Shown here in pieces: positions 16,049 to 30,053 of a stretch of DNA of 64,000 bases. The stretch is from the NCBI GenBank assembly GCA_027486755.1, contig JAIXOM010000004.1:57123-121122 (forward strand), read 5' to 3'. Numbering within the stretch: position 1 is the stretch's first letter; every line of letters starts with the position of its first letter. Under the pieces are notes generated by a model. The model was given only the letters and a program-made list of their open reading frames with translations, made no database searches and was not told the DNA's origin. The stretch is from Comamonadaceae bacterium. GTDB taxonomy: Bacteria; Pseudomonadota; Gammaproteobacteria; Burkholderiales; Burkholderiaceae_C. The position numbers and the translations under genes were made by a program.

Positions 16049-17665
16049 ATGTTTCGCCGCCGCCTGAGCCTGGTCTTGATTCTTCTGGCCGCCATCATTG
16101 CGCTGCAGGGCGCGGCCGCCGTGCTGGCCTTGCGCGAGGTGGAGCGGCAGGTGGTGCGCGGCCGAATCGCCAACGACATTCACCTGGGCTTCCTGCAGCT
16201 ATCGACCACCAAGCAGCGGCTTCGCTCCTGGCTGACCCAGCACATGGTGGGCGCCGGCGGCGACCCGGCCGAGCGGGATGTGCTGCTGGGGAATTTACAC
16301 ACCATCTTGGCCGACCTCCATCGCCTGACGCAGGCGGCGGCCCGAGTCGGTCCCGACGCAGAAGGCAGCGAGGAACATCGGGCGCGGCCCGAGGCCTTGC
16401 GCATTTTGGACCAGCATGTGCGAGACATCAGCCACAGCGTGCGAGACATGGCCGCCTTGCCAGCCGATGCCTCGGCCCGCCAAGCCTGGGACCGGCTGGC
16501 CGACGCGTTCGAGGTGTCCCAAGGGCAGGACCTGCGCCAACTCATTGCCCTAAACATTTCGCGCGAAACGGCCGTGGTGCAGCGTGAGCGCAGCGCAGCT
16601 GACCAGGCCCTGGCCCGCATGCGCTGGCTGTGGATAGGCATGGCTGTGTTGCTGGCCATGGTGGCGCTCGGCGCGACGGTGTACTTCGGGCGTGCTCTGC
16701 GCCGCCCGCTGGACGCGCTGTTCAAAGGCGCACAGGCGCTGCGCCAGGGCCGACTGGACCACCGCATTGCGCTCGGCGGCCCCGACGAGTTTTCCGACGT
16801 GGCGCGCAGCATGAATGCCATGGCTGACGAACTCGAGCAACACCGGCAGCGCGAAAGCGAGCAGCGCCACCAGCTGGAGGCCCAGGTGCGCGAACGCACC
16901 CGAGACCTGCACGAGGCTAATGCGTCACTGCACCAGACCGATGTGCGACGCCGCCAATTGCTGGCCGATATCAGCCATGAACTGCGCACACCCACCACCG
17001 CCTTGCGTGGCGAGGCCGAGATCACCCTGCGCGGGCCAGACCGCCCGGTGGCCGAGTACCGCGAAGCCTTGCAGCGCATCGTTGACACCTCCGGCCAACT
17101 GAGCGCCGTGATCGATGACCTGCTGGCCATGGCCCGCAGCGACATGGACACGCTCAGCCTGGTGCGCAAACCCGTAGACCTGAGCCTGCCTTTGATGGAC
17201 GCACTCACCCAGGCCAGCGCCCTGGCCCGGCTGACACAGGTGCACATCGCGTGCGCGCCCCCGCCCGCTTCAACATGGTGGGTGCTGGGCGATGAGCAGC
17301 GGCTGTGCCAACTGGTGCTGCTGCTCCTGAACAACGCGGTGTGCTACTCGCAGCCGCAAGGTGCGGTCCAGGTAGAGCTACGGGCCTGCGAAGAAGGTCG
17401 CGCCCTGGAACTGCACATCGTTGACGAGGGCATAGGCATTGCGCCGCAAGACCTTCCCTTTGTCTTTGAGCGCCACTTTCGGGGTGCGGACGCGCGCCGC
17501 CACCGCGCTGCCGGCAGTGGCCTGGGCCTGCCGATTGCAAAGGCGCTGGCCCAGGCACACGGCGGCACCCTGAGGCTGAGCAGCCCTGCTCACCCCGGCC
17601 AAACCCAGGGCACAAGGGCGGTCTTGCGCCTGCCCTTGCTGCCATCACGAGGCGAGCTGTCATGA
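16049..17665 (+). CDS. Sensor histidine kinase with HAMP domain
   Basis: A 538-residue inner-membrane histidine kinase. A first membrane helix (residues 5-27) and a second (about 190-212, WIGMAVLLAMVALGATVYF) bracket a roughly 160-residue periplasmic sensor of no recognised family. A HAMP domain follows (about 213-265), then a coiled region, the HisKA dimerisation domain with phospho-acceptor His310 in DISHELRTP, and the ATPase domain with N box LLLNNAVCYS, G1 VDEGIGI and G2 GSGLGL. Its stop overlaps the start of the response regulator (ATGA), so the two are translationally coupled. The signal is unknown. Confidence 0.95.
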   Translation: MFRRRLSLVLILLAAIIALQGAAAVLALREVERQVVRGRIANDIHLGFLQLSTTKQRLRSWLTQHMVGAGGDPAERDVLLGNLHTILADLHRLTQAAARVGPDAEGSEEHRARPEALRILDQHVRDISHSVRDMAALPADASARQAWDRLADAFEVSQGQDLRQLIALNISRETAVVQRERSAADQALARMRWLWIGMAVLLAMVALGATVYFGRALRRPLDALFKGAQALRQGRLDHRIALGGPDEFSDVARSMNAMADELEQHRQRESEQRHQLEAQVRERTRDLHEANASLHQTDVRRRQLLADISHELRTPTTALRGEAEITLRGPDRPVAEYREALQRIVDTSGQLSAVIDDLLAMARSDMDTLSLVRKPVDLSLPLMDALTQASALARLTQVHIACAPPPASTWWVLGDEQRLCQLVLLLLNNAVCYSQPQGAVQVELRACEEGRALELHIVDEGIGIAPQDLPFVFERHFRGADARRHRAAGSGLGLPIAKALAQAHGGTLRLSSPAHPGQTQGTRAVLRLPLLPSRGELS

Positions 17666-18402
17666 ATATTGTTCTGGTGGAAGACGACCCGCGCATTGCG
17701 GACTTTTTGCAGCGCGGCCTGCGCGCCGAGGGCTACCATGTCCAGCATGCAGCCCATGGCAATCAGGGGCTGTCACTGGCCTTAAGTGCTTCGCGCCAGT
17801 CGCAGCAGACGAGCGCGCCCACGCCGACGGTGGTGGTGCTCGATGTCATGCTGCCGGGCATGAGCGGCATGCAGATTTGCCAGAGCCTGCGTGCGCAAGG
17901 CGTCAAGCTACCCATCCTGATGCTCACCGCCCTAGGCACACTGGACGAGCGTGTCGCCGGCCTGCGCATGGGGGCCGACGACTACCTGTGCAAGCCCTTC
18001 GAGTTTGAAGAACTGCTGGCCAGGCTCGAAGCGCTGGCGCGCCGCGCCCAGAACCTGCTGCCCAGCCGAAAGCCGATTCTTCAAGTGGCCGACCTCCAAC
18101 TCGACCGCGAGCGTATGCGCGCCAGCCGGGCCGGCGTGCCCCTGAACCTCACCGCACGCGAGCTGGCCCTTCTGGAATTGCTGATGGCAGCGCCCGGCCG
18201 GATGTTTAGCCGCGAGCGCATCCTGTCCAGTGTGTGGGGCCACAGCGAAGACCCGCTGACCAACGTGGTGGACGTGTACATCCGCCGCCTGCGCAGCAAG
18301 ATAGACGAGAACCACAGCGTGGCCCTGATTCAGACCGTGCGGGGGCTGGGCTATCGCCTGGAAGAGCCTATGTCGGACCAGGGGCATGCGATCGCAGAAT
18401 AA
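17662..18402 (+). CDS. OmpR-family response regulator
   Basis: A 246-residue response regulator, cognate partner of the upstream kinase. The receiver domain (about 1-125) has the acidic pair EDD at residues 7-9, phospho-acceptor Asp61 in VVVLDVMLPGMSG, the conserved threonine in MLTALG, and Lys in DDYLCKPFEF. The C-terminal winged helix (about 145-238) shows LTARELALLELLMAAPGRMF and DVYIRRLRSKID, then TVRGLGYRLEE. The start overlaps the kinase stop. The gene ends in a TAA that lies within the REP-like motif at 18401-18414. It probably binds the 11-bp repeat array upstream of its own operon. Confidence 0.95.
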   Translation: MNIVLVEDDPRIADFLQRGLRAEGYHVQHAAHGNQGLSLALSASRQSQQTSAPTPTVVVLDVMLPGMSGMQICQSLRAQGVKLPILMLTALGTLDERVAGLRMGADDYLCKPFEFEELLARLEALARRAQNLLPSRKPILQVADLQLDRERMRASRAGVPLNLTARELALLELLMAAPGRMFSRERILSSVWGHSEDPLTNVVDVYIRRLRSKIDENHSVALIQTVRGLGYRLEEPMSDQGHAIAE

Positions 18403-18414
18403 ATTGGGGTCAGA
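18401..18414 (+). repeat. REP-like motif, copy 2: left edge of a small island
   Basis: AAATTGGGGTCAGA directly overlaps the response-regulator stop codon. Its 13-base core recurs in inverted orientation at 20370-20382. Sequence between the two copies is mosaic: gene fragment, vapBC, broken ridA, cassette-like gene. Confidence 0.55.
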
Positions 18415-18425
18415 TACCGATTTTT

Positions 18426-18524
18426 CAGGATCCACCCTGGTACCCAAGCCTGCGCTTGTTCCGCCAGGGCGAGCAGGAGAGCTGGGCCGAGGTGATCGAG
18501 CGGGTGACGGTAGCTTTGGCCGAC
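18426..18524 (+). pseudogene. C-terminal remnant of a TPR-type glycosyltransferase
   Basis: One frame reads DPPWYPSLRLFRQGEQESW followed by AEVIERVTVALAD. This matches the usual C-terminal end of bacterial tetratricopeptide-repeat glycosyltransferases (O-GlcNAc-transferase-like), whose last lines commonly read WYPxxRLFRQ...DWxxVIxxVxxAL. Only about 33 codons remain, with no start and no upstream domains, so it is a stranded gene end between the response regulator and vapC. Family recognition is from memory of the motif; an alignment would confirm it. Confidence 0.6.
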
Positions 18525-18529
18525 AGATC

Positions 18530-18934
18530 CTATGGGCGCCAAAGTTTGAACGGCACATGCCGGGCTGCATGAACAAAGTCCTGGTCTGTCGACAGCAAGG
18601 TTAAGTCGTGTCGCCCACACAACTGAATAAGCAAGGCATCGATGGTGCCGATCTGAACCCCAGCGCGCCGGCAGACATTGCGCAGCTCGGCGGCTGCGAT
18701 GTGGTCCTGCCTATCAGGCGGGATAAAGGGCAAGGCCTGAAAGCGCTGGATGATGGCCTGCGCCGAACGCGGGCCGCCGAAGCCCTGAAGCAGTTCCTGC
18801 AAGACCAGTCCAGTGGTGAAGACAGCAGCAGCGCCAGCCAAAGCCTCTGATAGCACCAGAACCTCAGGCTCATGCGTCGATCCGTCGCGGCGAAATGCCA
18901 GCGACCAGACGCTGGTGTCTACCAGCAAAGTCAT
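18530..18934 (-). CDS. vapC: PIN-domain toxin (VapC family)
   Basis: A 134-residue PIN-domain ribonuclease, toxin of a type II pair. Acidic active-site residues are in place: Asp6 in LLVDTSVWSLAFRRD, Glu in LVLQELLQGF, Asp in GTIDALLIQLC, and Asp in LLSTDQDFVH. PIN toxins of this group cleave tRNA or rRNA. I start at ATG 18934, four bases into the vapB 3' end (ATGA overlap); the longer frame extends into vapB. It ends six bases from the glycosyltransferase remnant, in opposite orientation. Confidence 0.92.
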   Translation of the reverse strand: MTLLVDTSVWSLAFRRDGSTHEPEVLVLSEALAGAAAVFTTGLVLQELLQGFGGPRSAQAIIQRFQALPFIPPDRQDHIAAAELRNVCRRAGVQIGTIDALLIQLCGRHDLTLLSTDQDFVHAARHVPFKLWRP

Positions 18935-19131
18935 GAACGGCTGCGCTCTGCCTTGTAATCGAAACTTGCGTCCCAATCCAACTTGCCAAAAAGCTCAGTG
19001 AGCTTTTTTTGTTCACGCCGAGCAACGAACTCCTTGAGCGCCAGCGTGACCGCGGCTTTTTTGGTTGCTTCACCACTGAGCTCCAAAACCTGGTCCAAGA
19101 GCTTTGGGTCGAGAGCGAGGTTGGTTGCCAT
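18931..19131 (-). CDS. vapB: VapB-type antitoxin
   Basis: A 66-residue antitoxin. It opens MATNLALDPKLLDQVLELSG and continues TKKAAVTLALKEFVARREQKKL, the pattern of the VapB group with a short N-terminal DNA-binding arm and helix, and ends with the acidic/aromatic FGKLDWDASFDYKAER that would block the VapC active site. ATG 19131 gives the standard opening; a longer frame to 19161 would run through the putative operator. It overlaps vapC by four bases and is preceded by a GTGTG/CACAC dyad. Confidence 0.9.
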   Translation of the reverse strand: MATNLALDPKLLDQVLELSGEATKKAAVTLALKEFVARREQKKLTELFGKLDWDASFDYKAERSRS

Positions 19132-19143
19132 GTGTGCCTCCTT

Positions 19144-19161
19144 GTGTGGGATCTTACACAC
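19144..19161 (-). promoter_or_regulatory. Dyad upstream of vapBC, candidate operator
   Basis: GTGTG (19144-19148) and CACAC (19157-19161) form inverted arms with an eight-base spacer, 13 bases before the vapB start. The centre contains TAAGAT on the minus strand, a possible -10. VapBC complexes repress their own promoters through such dyads. Confidence 0.45.
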
Positions 19162-19381
19162 GCTAGCCTCAAATAGAAAGCCGGCATGTCCCCGTCTTTC
19201 ATGGCTCTAGCGGTGCCCCAGCTTGGCTACCGCTGCCGAACACCACTTTTGGACAGTGGCGTTAGCCTCAAACATCAGCTCAATGCGCAACTCTTCTTGA
19301 CGATTAATGGGACGTGTTTCCAGTAAGCTGAACGTTTCGACAGGCTGATGGCAGCAAGTCTGTATCAAGGTAGCCACCCAT

Positions 19382-19756
19382 ATGAAACGTTCACTCATCA
19401 GCTCAGGCTCCACCTTCGAAGCAGAGATTGGCTACAGCCGGGCCGTGGTCCAAGGGGACTGGATCTTCGTCTCCGGCACCACAGGTTTTGACTATTCCAC
19501 CATGACCATTTCCGACGACCTGGCAGAGCAAACCGAGCAATGCCTGAAGAACATAGCGACAGCGCTGGCCCAAGCAGGCTGCAGCTTGGCAGATGTGGTG
19601 AGGGTGACTTATGTCTTGCCGGATGGCAGCCAGTTCAAAGACTGCTGACCGGTGCTGCGCCAATACTTCGGCGCGGTGCGGCCTGCGGCCATGATGATTT
19701 CAGCGGGACTGGCTGATCCTCGGATGAAGAACTTGGCTCTCCCGAACCATGTTTAA
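19382..19756 (+). pseudogene. RidA-family gene with an in-frame stop and altered 3' end
   Basis: RidA (YjgF/YER057c/UK114) proteins hydrolyse reactive enamine/imine intermediates. The frame reads MKRSLISSGSTFEAEIGYSR, then VSGTTGFDYSTM, ALAQAGCSLADVVRVTYVLP and SQFKDC, where it meets TGA (19646-19648). The same frame then continues PVLRQYFGAVRPAAMMISAG and LADPRMK, exactly what follows in intact relatives, which usually have CWPVL here: TGG has become TGA. After DPRMK the expected IEIEVTA is replaced by NLALPNHV and a stop. So the gene carries both a nonsense change and a replaced end, the latter where the next gene begins. Confidence 0.82.
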
Positions 19757-20330
19757 CGTATCGCTTCCCGTAGCGGATGCCGTCTTCACTTGGGCGAACG
19801 TCGTACTCGTTTTGGGCGCCGTCCTCGCTTTCGTTGGGACCGCCGGTGTGTTCTGGAGTACGGGCATCCGTGAGAGGTACGCAGACGAGCGCATAGCGGC
19901 AAACGAGGCAGAAACTGCAAAGGCGAAAGCTGAGACCGCTCGCGCACTCCTCGAGCAAGAGCGCCTGAAGGCGCAGATGGCATGGCGAAGAATCGCGCCA
20001 AGTCAGGCACAACGCATTGCGGAAGAACTACGCGGAGAGCCGCTTGAAGTATGGGTCACCTTCGTTGGCAATGATCCCGAGGCTACGGTCTTTCGCGAAG
20101 ATATTAATTCCGCACTTGTAGCCGCAGGCATAAAGACAAAGTTCTTCAGTGGCTACGAGCGCGCCGTTGGTCTGTCGGTCAAGGGCGGCCCGCCGGAACA
20201 ACGGGCGAGGCTAGTGAACGCTTTCAATGCTGCTGGCGTACCCGCCCTGGACTCACCGGAGCCGAGCTTCATGAAGACAGGCCTCGAAGTGTTGGTGGGT
20301 ACGAAGCCCCCGCCAGAGTTCCAGCGGTGA
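19749..20330 (+). CDS. Membrane-anchored coiled-coil protein, cassette-like, function unknown
   Basis: A 193-residue protein of no recognised family. Residues 14-36 form one membrane helix (ANVVLVLGAVLAFVGTAGVF), residues 43-80 a charged Ala/Glu/Lys coiled coil (AANEAETAKAKAETARALLE), and residues 95-190 a compact alpha/beta domain starting LEVWVTFVGNDPEATVFRED. Its start overlaps the broken end of ridA and its stop is two bases before an attC-like half-site, which together suggest an integron-type gene cassette that replaced the end of ridA. Codon use looks less GC-biased than neighbours (not computed). An accessory or stress/defence role is possible but unsupported. Confidence 0.6.
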   Translation: MFNVSLPVADAVFTWANVVLVLGAVLAFVGTAGVFWSTGIRERYADERIAANEAETAKAKAETARALLEQERLKAQMAWRRIAPSQAQRIAEELRGEPLEVWVTFVGNDPEATVFREDINSALVAAGIKTKFFSGYERAVGLSVKGGPPEQRARLVNAFNAAGVPALDSPEPSFMKTGLEVLVGTKPPPEFQR

Positions 20331-20331
20331 C

Positions 20332-20354
20332 GCCTAACCCCTCGCTCAAGCGGA
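20332..20354 (+). other. attC-like half-site (integron recombination site remnant)
   Basis: GCCTAAC (20332-20338) fits the R'' consensus RYYYAAC, followed by an eight-base spacer CCCTCGCT and CAAGCGGA (20347-20354), close to the usual L'' element. This is the standard left half of an attC site and is placed two bases after a stop codon, where attC sites normally lie. The matching right half (L', then GTTRRRY) is absent; a REP-like motif follows at 20370. Confidence 0.6.
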
Positions 20355-20369
20355 GCACAGAAACTCTAC

Positions 20370-20382
20370 TCTGACCCCAATT
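20370..20382 (-). repeat. REP-like motif, copy 3 (inverted): right edge of a small island
   Basis: TCTGACCCCAATT is the reverse complement of the core at 18402-18414. The pair bounds about 1.95 kb of mosaic sequence. The motif interrupts the attC-like site 16 bases upstream. Confidence 0.55.
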
Positions 20383-20697
20383 ATTCTGTGAGTTGCCTAC
20401 CGCGTCGGTCGGATCGTCGCAAGCGCCGACCGCCGCCCTGGACAACTCTGCACCTGTTCAACCCGCCCGTTGTCTCTTTATCTCTTGGGGTAAAACTGTT
20501 CAGACAGGCAGAGCCACTTCTCTCCCTCTGGGCGAAACGCCCCGGCCCACTTGCAAATGTCCTTGGCCAGGCGCCATTCGATGCCCGCGCGCGCTCTATT
20601 TCATGCGCTGCGTATCGCCCGTGGTGACGCCGTATCGCGCGCCCGCTCCCACCTCATTTCAATCAAGTCAGCAATCTAGGGGCTGGCGGTGTTATAA
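20383..20697. other. 315 bases without a gene
   Basis: Both strands were read; the open frames here are short and unlike proteins. No hairpin with a T-tract, riboswitch or clear promoter pair was seen. It presumably contains the promoter of the binding-protein/diguanylate-cyclase operon; AGGGG at 20678-20682 is the only ribosome-binding-site-like word near the next start. Confidence 0.5.
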
Positions 20698-21519
20698 GTG
20701 GCATTAATTAACAAACTGATAAACATGTTTCAAACTTTATGCATCAGCTTGTCCCTTGCCCTTTTGATCGTGACCTCAGCGACATCAGCGACAGCCCAGA
20801 CCGAGCAAGACGTCGAAAAGACACGAATTTTGAAAGTCTGCATCTGGCCAGACTACTTCGGCGTCAGTTACCGAAACCCTCGAAACGATTCCCTCCAAGG
20901 CATAGACATTGACCTGTCCCGGGCTTTTGCCCGCGACTTGGGTGCCGAGGTCAGCTATGTGGACACTGACTTTTCCCGCCTGATTGATGACTTGCAGGCC
21001 AAGCGCTGCCATGTCGCCATGATGGCGGTGGGCGTGACCCCGCAGCGGCAAGAGCGTGTGAATTTTTCTTTGCCCTACCTGCGCAGTGATGTTTACGCGG
21101 TGGCCACGCGCACGAATCAGAGCGTTCGCCGATGGGGTGACATCGACCAGCCTGGCCGGGTGGTGGTCGTCCAGAAAGGCACCTTCATGGAGCCCGTGAT
21201 GCAGGGCACGCTCAAGAATGCCAAGCTCGAATCGGTGTTGCGGCCGAGCGAGCGTGAAAGAGAAGTCGAGTCCGGCCGGGCAGACGTGTTCATGACGGAC
21301 TACCCCTACAGCCGGCGCGTTCTGTCCACCTTCGATTGGGCGGTGGTGATTGCGCCGGACCGACCCGTTCGCCTGACCGACTACGCCTACGCGGTGGCCA
21401 AGGGCGACAGCGCCTGGTTGGCGAGGGTGAACACCTTTGTGCGCCAGATTCGACAAGACGGACGGCTTGCAGAGGCCGCCAAGCGCTTCGACCTGCTGCC
21501 CATCATCGTCAAAGATTGA
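20698..21519 (+). CDS. Family 3 solute-binding protein (amino-acid-type), probable sensor partner of a diguanylate cyclase
   Basis: A 273-residue exported protein of the family 3 (PBPb, amino-acid-type) solute-binding proteins. An N-terminal signal peptide ends ATSATAQ; the mature part has ILKVCIWPDYFGVSYR, GIDIDLSRAFARDLGAEVSY, VAMMAVGVTPQRQERVNFS and a late ESGRADVFMTDYPYS lobe. Starts at GTG 20698 or ATG 20725 are possible; the former adds a lysine before the hydrophobic core. No ABC permease or ATPase is next to it. Instead it is four bases from a membrane diguanylate cyclase, so it may present a ligand to that protein's periplasmic sensor domain. The ligand is unknown. Confidence 0.85.
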   Translation: MALINKLINMFQTLCISLSLALLIVTSATSATAQTEQDVEKTRILKVCIWPDYFGVSYRNPRNDSLQGIDIDLSRAFARDLGAEVSYVDTDFSRLIDDLQAKRCHVAMMAVGVTPQRQERVNFSLPYLRSDVYAVATRTNQSVRRWGDIDQPGRVVVVQKGTFMEPVMQGTLKNAKLESVLRPSEREREVESGRADVFMTDYPYSRRVLSTFDWAVVIAPDRPVRLTDYAYAVAKGDSAWLARVNTFVRQIRQDGRLAEAAKRFDLLPIIVKD

Positions 21520-21523
21520 TTTC

Positions 21524-23188
21524 ATGCGCCAAAGGTCTTGGCGATCCATCCTTGTTTCGGTGAACTGGCGTTTTGTGGGTGCGTGGCTGGCCACGATGAT
21601 CCTGATCTGGACGTCCTATGCCATTGCACACCGCACCATCGTTGACAACATGGAGCGCGACCTTGAGCAGCGTGTTGAGACAGACACGCTGGTGCTTGAG
21701 GACCACGCCTCCCGAGCGCTGGATGGCGTGGTGACGAGGCTGGAAGCCGTCGCCGAGCTCAGTGATGTGAAGGACCTTGCGCAAACCCTTAAGTTCTCGC
21801 AGAAGCTGCGCGACTTGCTCTTCGACGACACGGTGGTGCGCAGCCTTTCTCTGGTCGATCCAAACGGCTTCATCGTGGTCAGCTCCAACCGGGCAAACAT
21901 CGGAAAGAGTGTGACCGAGTCTGTTTGGGAAAGCCTGGGCGAGCCTGCAGACCAGGCTCGAAAAGGCGTGCATTTCACCAGCGCGCTGGCCCAGCGAGAT
22001 CTGGCCGACCAGGTTCTGCAGGTGTCTATGGACGGTGCATCGCAAACGGTATGGCTGGGGCACATCGATGCCAAAAACTTGGCTCTCCCAGGACACCGGT
22101 GGGTGGTTGTGATCAATTCCGGTGTTTTCCAAAATTTCTGGTCGGCGGCAACCCGGCGCAACGATTTTCAGGTGGGGCTGTACAGCTATTCGGGGCAGCG
22201 GCTGGTGGGCTTGGGTCAAGGGCCAGCCGCTTCCGCGCTGGTGTCCAAGGGGATCAAGGCGGCTTTGCTCGTGCGAGAAAACGGCAAAATCCTTGCGGAT
22301 GAGCTCAAGGGCTGGCTCATCCGTTACCGCGCCAGCACGCGTCACCCTGCTATTTTTGTGATGTTTGTGGACCGCGCGTCGCAAGTACAAGAACAGCTAG
22401 ACCGCACCTCTGCCTTGCGCTGGTCGGCCCTGGGTGGCTCCATGGTGGTCAGCTTGGTGATGTTCTTGTTTTACCTCAGCTCGCGGCGTTATCACCAGTT
22501 CGCCTGGACGAACAAGCAGTTGCGCCAAGAGGCACATACCGATGCACTGACAGGCTTGGCCAATCGCCGGGCTTTCGACGAACTGGTGCCGCTGGAGCTG
22601 ACGCGCGCCGGCGCGCTGGGCTTGCCGCTGTCCTTGATGATCCTGGATTTAGACCATTTCAAGTCCATCAACGACAGGTATGGTCACTCCGCGGGCGATG
22701 TCGTCCTCAAGGAAATGGCTGGCCGCTGGCAAGCCTTGCTCCGCTCGAACGACCTCATCGCTCGCATCGGTGGCGAAGAATTTTGCGTGGTGCTTCCGGG
22801 GACCAGTTTAGGCCGCGCAGAAGCTGTGGCGCTCAAGCTGCTCGAAGAAACCCGCCGTGTCCCCGTGGCCGATCCAAACCAGGGGGCTTTGTTGCCGGTC
22901 ACGGTCAGCATTGGGCTGCTGGGCTTTGACACTTGTCCGGTTGACGCTCAGCTGGCAAGCCTTTTTATGACCGCAGACAGTGCCTTATACCGCGCCAAGG
23001 GCAGCGGGCGTGACCGGGTTGTGACGGTCTCCTTGCATGGCAAGCATCAGGACCGCATGCGGTTTCTGGATTTGGGCCAGGCGCAAGCAGATGGCACTCC
23101 AAAAGACGACGCTGATGGGCTTCATCCGGCCCATCCTTCAGAGCTTGCCACTGCCCAAGAGACCGAAGCCCGGCCACCGGGGCATTGA
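21524..23188 (+). CDS. Membrane diguanylate cyclase with periplasmic (dCACHE-like) sensor
   Basis: A 554-residue inner-membrane diguanylate cyclase, making c-di-GMP from two GTP. A membrane helix at about 15-36 (RFVGAWLATMILIWTSYAIA) and another at about 300-320 enclose a roughly 260-residue periplasmic domain with dCACHE-like features (VVRSLSLVDPNGFIVVSS). The GGDEF domain begins HTDALTGLANRRAFDEL; the active site is GGEEF (about 416-420) and the product-inhibition I-site RSND lies five residues upstream of it. An unusual charged tail of about 50 residues ends the protein. ATG 21524 is four bases after the binding-protein stop, so the two are almost certainly co-expressed. Confidence 0.93.
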   Translation: MRQRSWRSILVSVNWRFVGAWLATMILIWTSYAIAHRTIVDNMERDLEQRVETDTLVLEDHASRALDGVVTRLEAVAELSDVKDLAQTLKFSQKLRDLLFDDTVVRSLSLVDPNGFIVVSSNRANIGKSVTESVWESLGEPADQARKGVHFTSALAQRDLADQVLQVSMDGASQTVWLGHIDAKNLALPGHRWVVVINSGVFQNFWSAATRRNDFQVGLYSYSGQRLVGLGQGPAASALVSKGIKAALLVRENGKILADELKGWLIRYRASTRHPAIFVMFVDRASQVQEQLDRTSALRWSALGGSMVVSLVMFLFYLSSRRYHQFAWTNKQLRQEAHTDALTGLANRRAFDELVPLELTRAGALGLPLSLMILDLDHFKSINDRYGHSAGDVVLKEMAGRWQALLRSNDLIARIGGEEFCVVLPGTSLGRAEAVALKLLEETRRVPVADPNQGALLPVTVSIGLLGFDTCPVDAQLASLFMTADSALYRAKGSGRDRVVTVSLHGKHQDRMRFLDLGQAQADGTPKDDADGLHPAHPSELATAQETEARPPGH

Positions 23189-23253
23189 TGAGCGAGGGCA
23201 ATGCCTTCGCTAAAGCGGCTGGCCCACGGATAAACTCACCCTCGGAGGTGCTT

Positions 23254-23472
23254 ATGGACATCAACCTGGTCAGCTGCGACCCTGAGCTCATGAGTGGGGC
23301 TTTGTGCTTCTCGGGCACGCGTGTCCCCGTGAAAAACCTGTTCGACTATCTCGGAGGCTCCTCTTCACTCGAAGACTTTCTGGAGGACTTTCCGTCTGTC
23401 TCGCGTGAACACGCCGTCACCGTGCTGGAAGCAGCCCGCAACGGTTTGAAAGCTGATGCGGCGGCTGCTTGA
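23254..23472 (+). CDS. DUF433 antitoxin-like protein
   Basis: A 72-residue DUF433 protein, a small helix-turn-helix protein that usually serves as the antitoxin or partner of a DUF5615 PIN-like toxin. The family pattern is clear: CDPELMSGALCFSGTRVPVKN, then LFDYL and SLEDFLEDFPSVSREHAVTVLE. I start at ATG 23254 after CTCGGAGG. It overlaps by 17 bases a truncated DUF5615 frame, which is the normal order for this pair. The toxin is cut off after about 37 codons, so this antitoxin is now an orphan. Confidence 0.88.
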   Translation: MDINLVSCDPELMSGALCFSGTRVPVKNLFDYLGGSSSLEDFLEDFPSVSREHAVTVLEAARNGLKADAAAA

Positions 23473-23552
23473 CGAGTGCGTTCCGGCCCGCTTGCGCAGG
23501 TCGCTTCCCTCGCACTCGGTGTCCACCGTCGTCACCGAGGGCTGGTCGGGCA

Positions 23553-23569
<17 letters not shown>
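23456..23569 (+). pseudogene. Truncated DUF5615 (PIN-like) toxin
   Basis: A 37-codon frame starting inside the DUF433 gene reads MRRLLDECVPARLRRSLPSH then VSTVVTEGWSGITAEH and stops. DUF5615 proteins start almost identically (xRLLLDECVPRRLRxxLPGH...TVxxxGWSGxxN) and continue for about 70 more residues containing further PIN-like acidic residues. The first conserved aspartate is present, the rest is missing; the sequence after the break is the 3' end of uvrA on the other strand. Confidence 0.72.
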
Positions 23570-29918
<6,349 letters not shown>

Positions 29919-30053
29919 GGCGGGCCCTTCTGAGGTGAGGCCCAACATTTTAGGGAGCGGCGGCCAGTCAGCAGGCCGCCGGGTTATCCGGGGCGGCTCG
30001 GCAGCGCGCACCCGCCACCAACGACTGGGCGGGACGCGAAAAAGCGCAGGGGC

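Noticed and set aside
19207..19413. A 68-residue minus-strand frame opposite the ridA start
   Set aside because: Mostly unlike known proteins, overlaps the ridA start on the other strand, and no ribosome-binding site supports it.
20332..20400. A complete attC site
   Set aside because: Only the R''-L'' half is convincing; no L' and no GTTRRRY box follows in the next 60 bases, so it is reported as a remnant.
29919..30053. LexA/SOS box upstream of uvrA
   Set aside because: I looked for CTGT-N8-ACAG and found none; only a GGCGGCC/GGCCGCC hairpin is present, so SOS control is not supported here.
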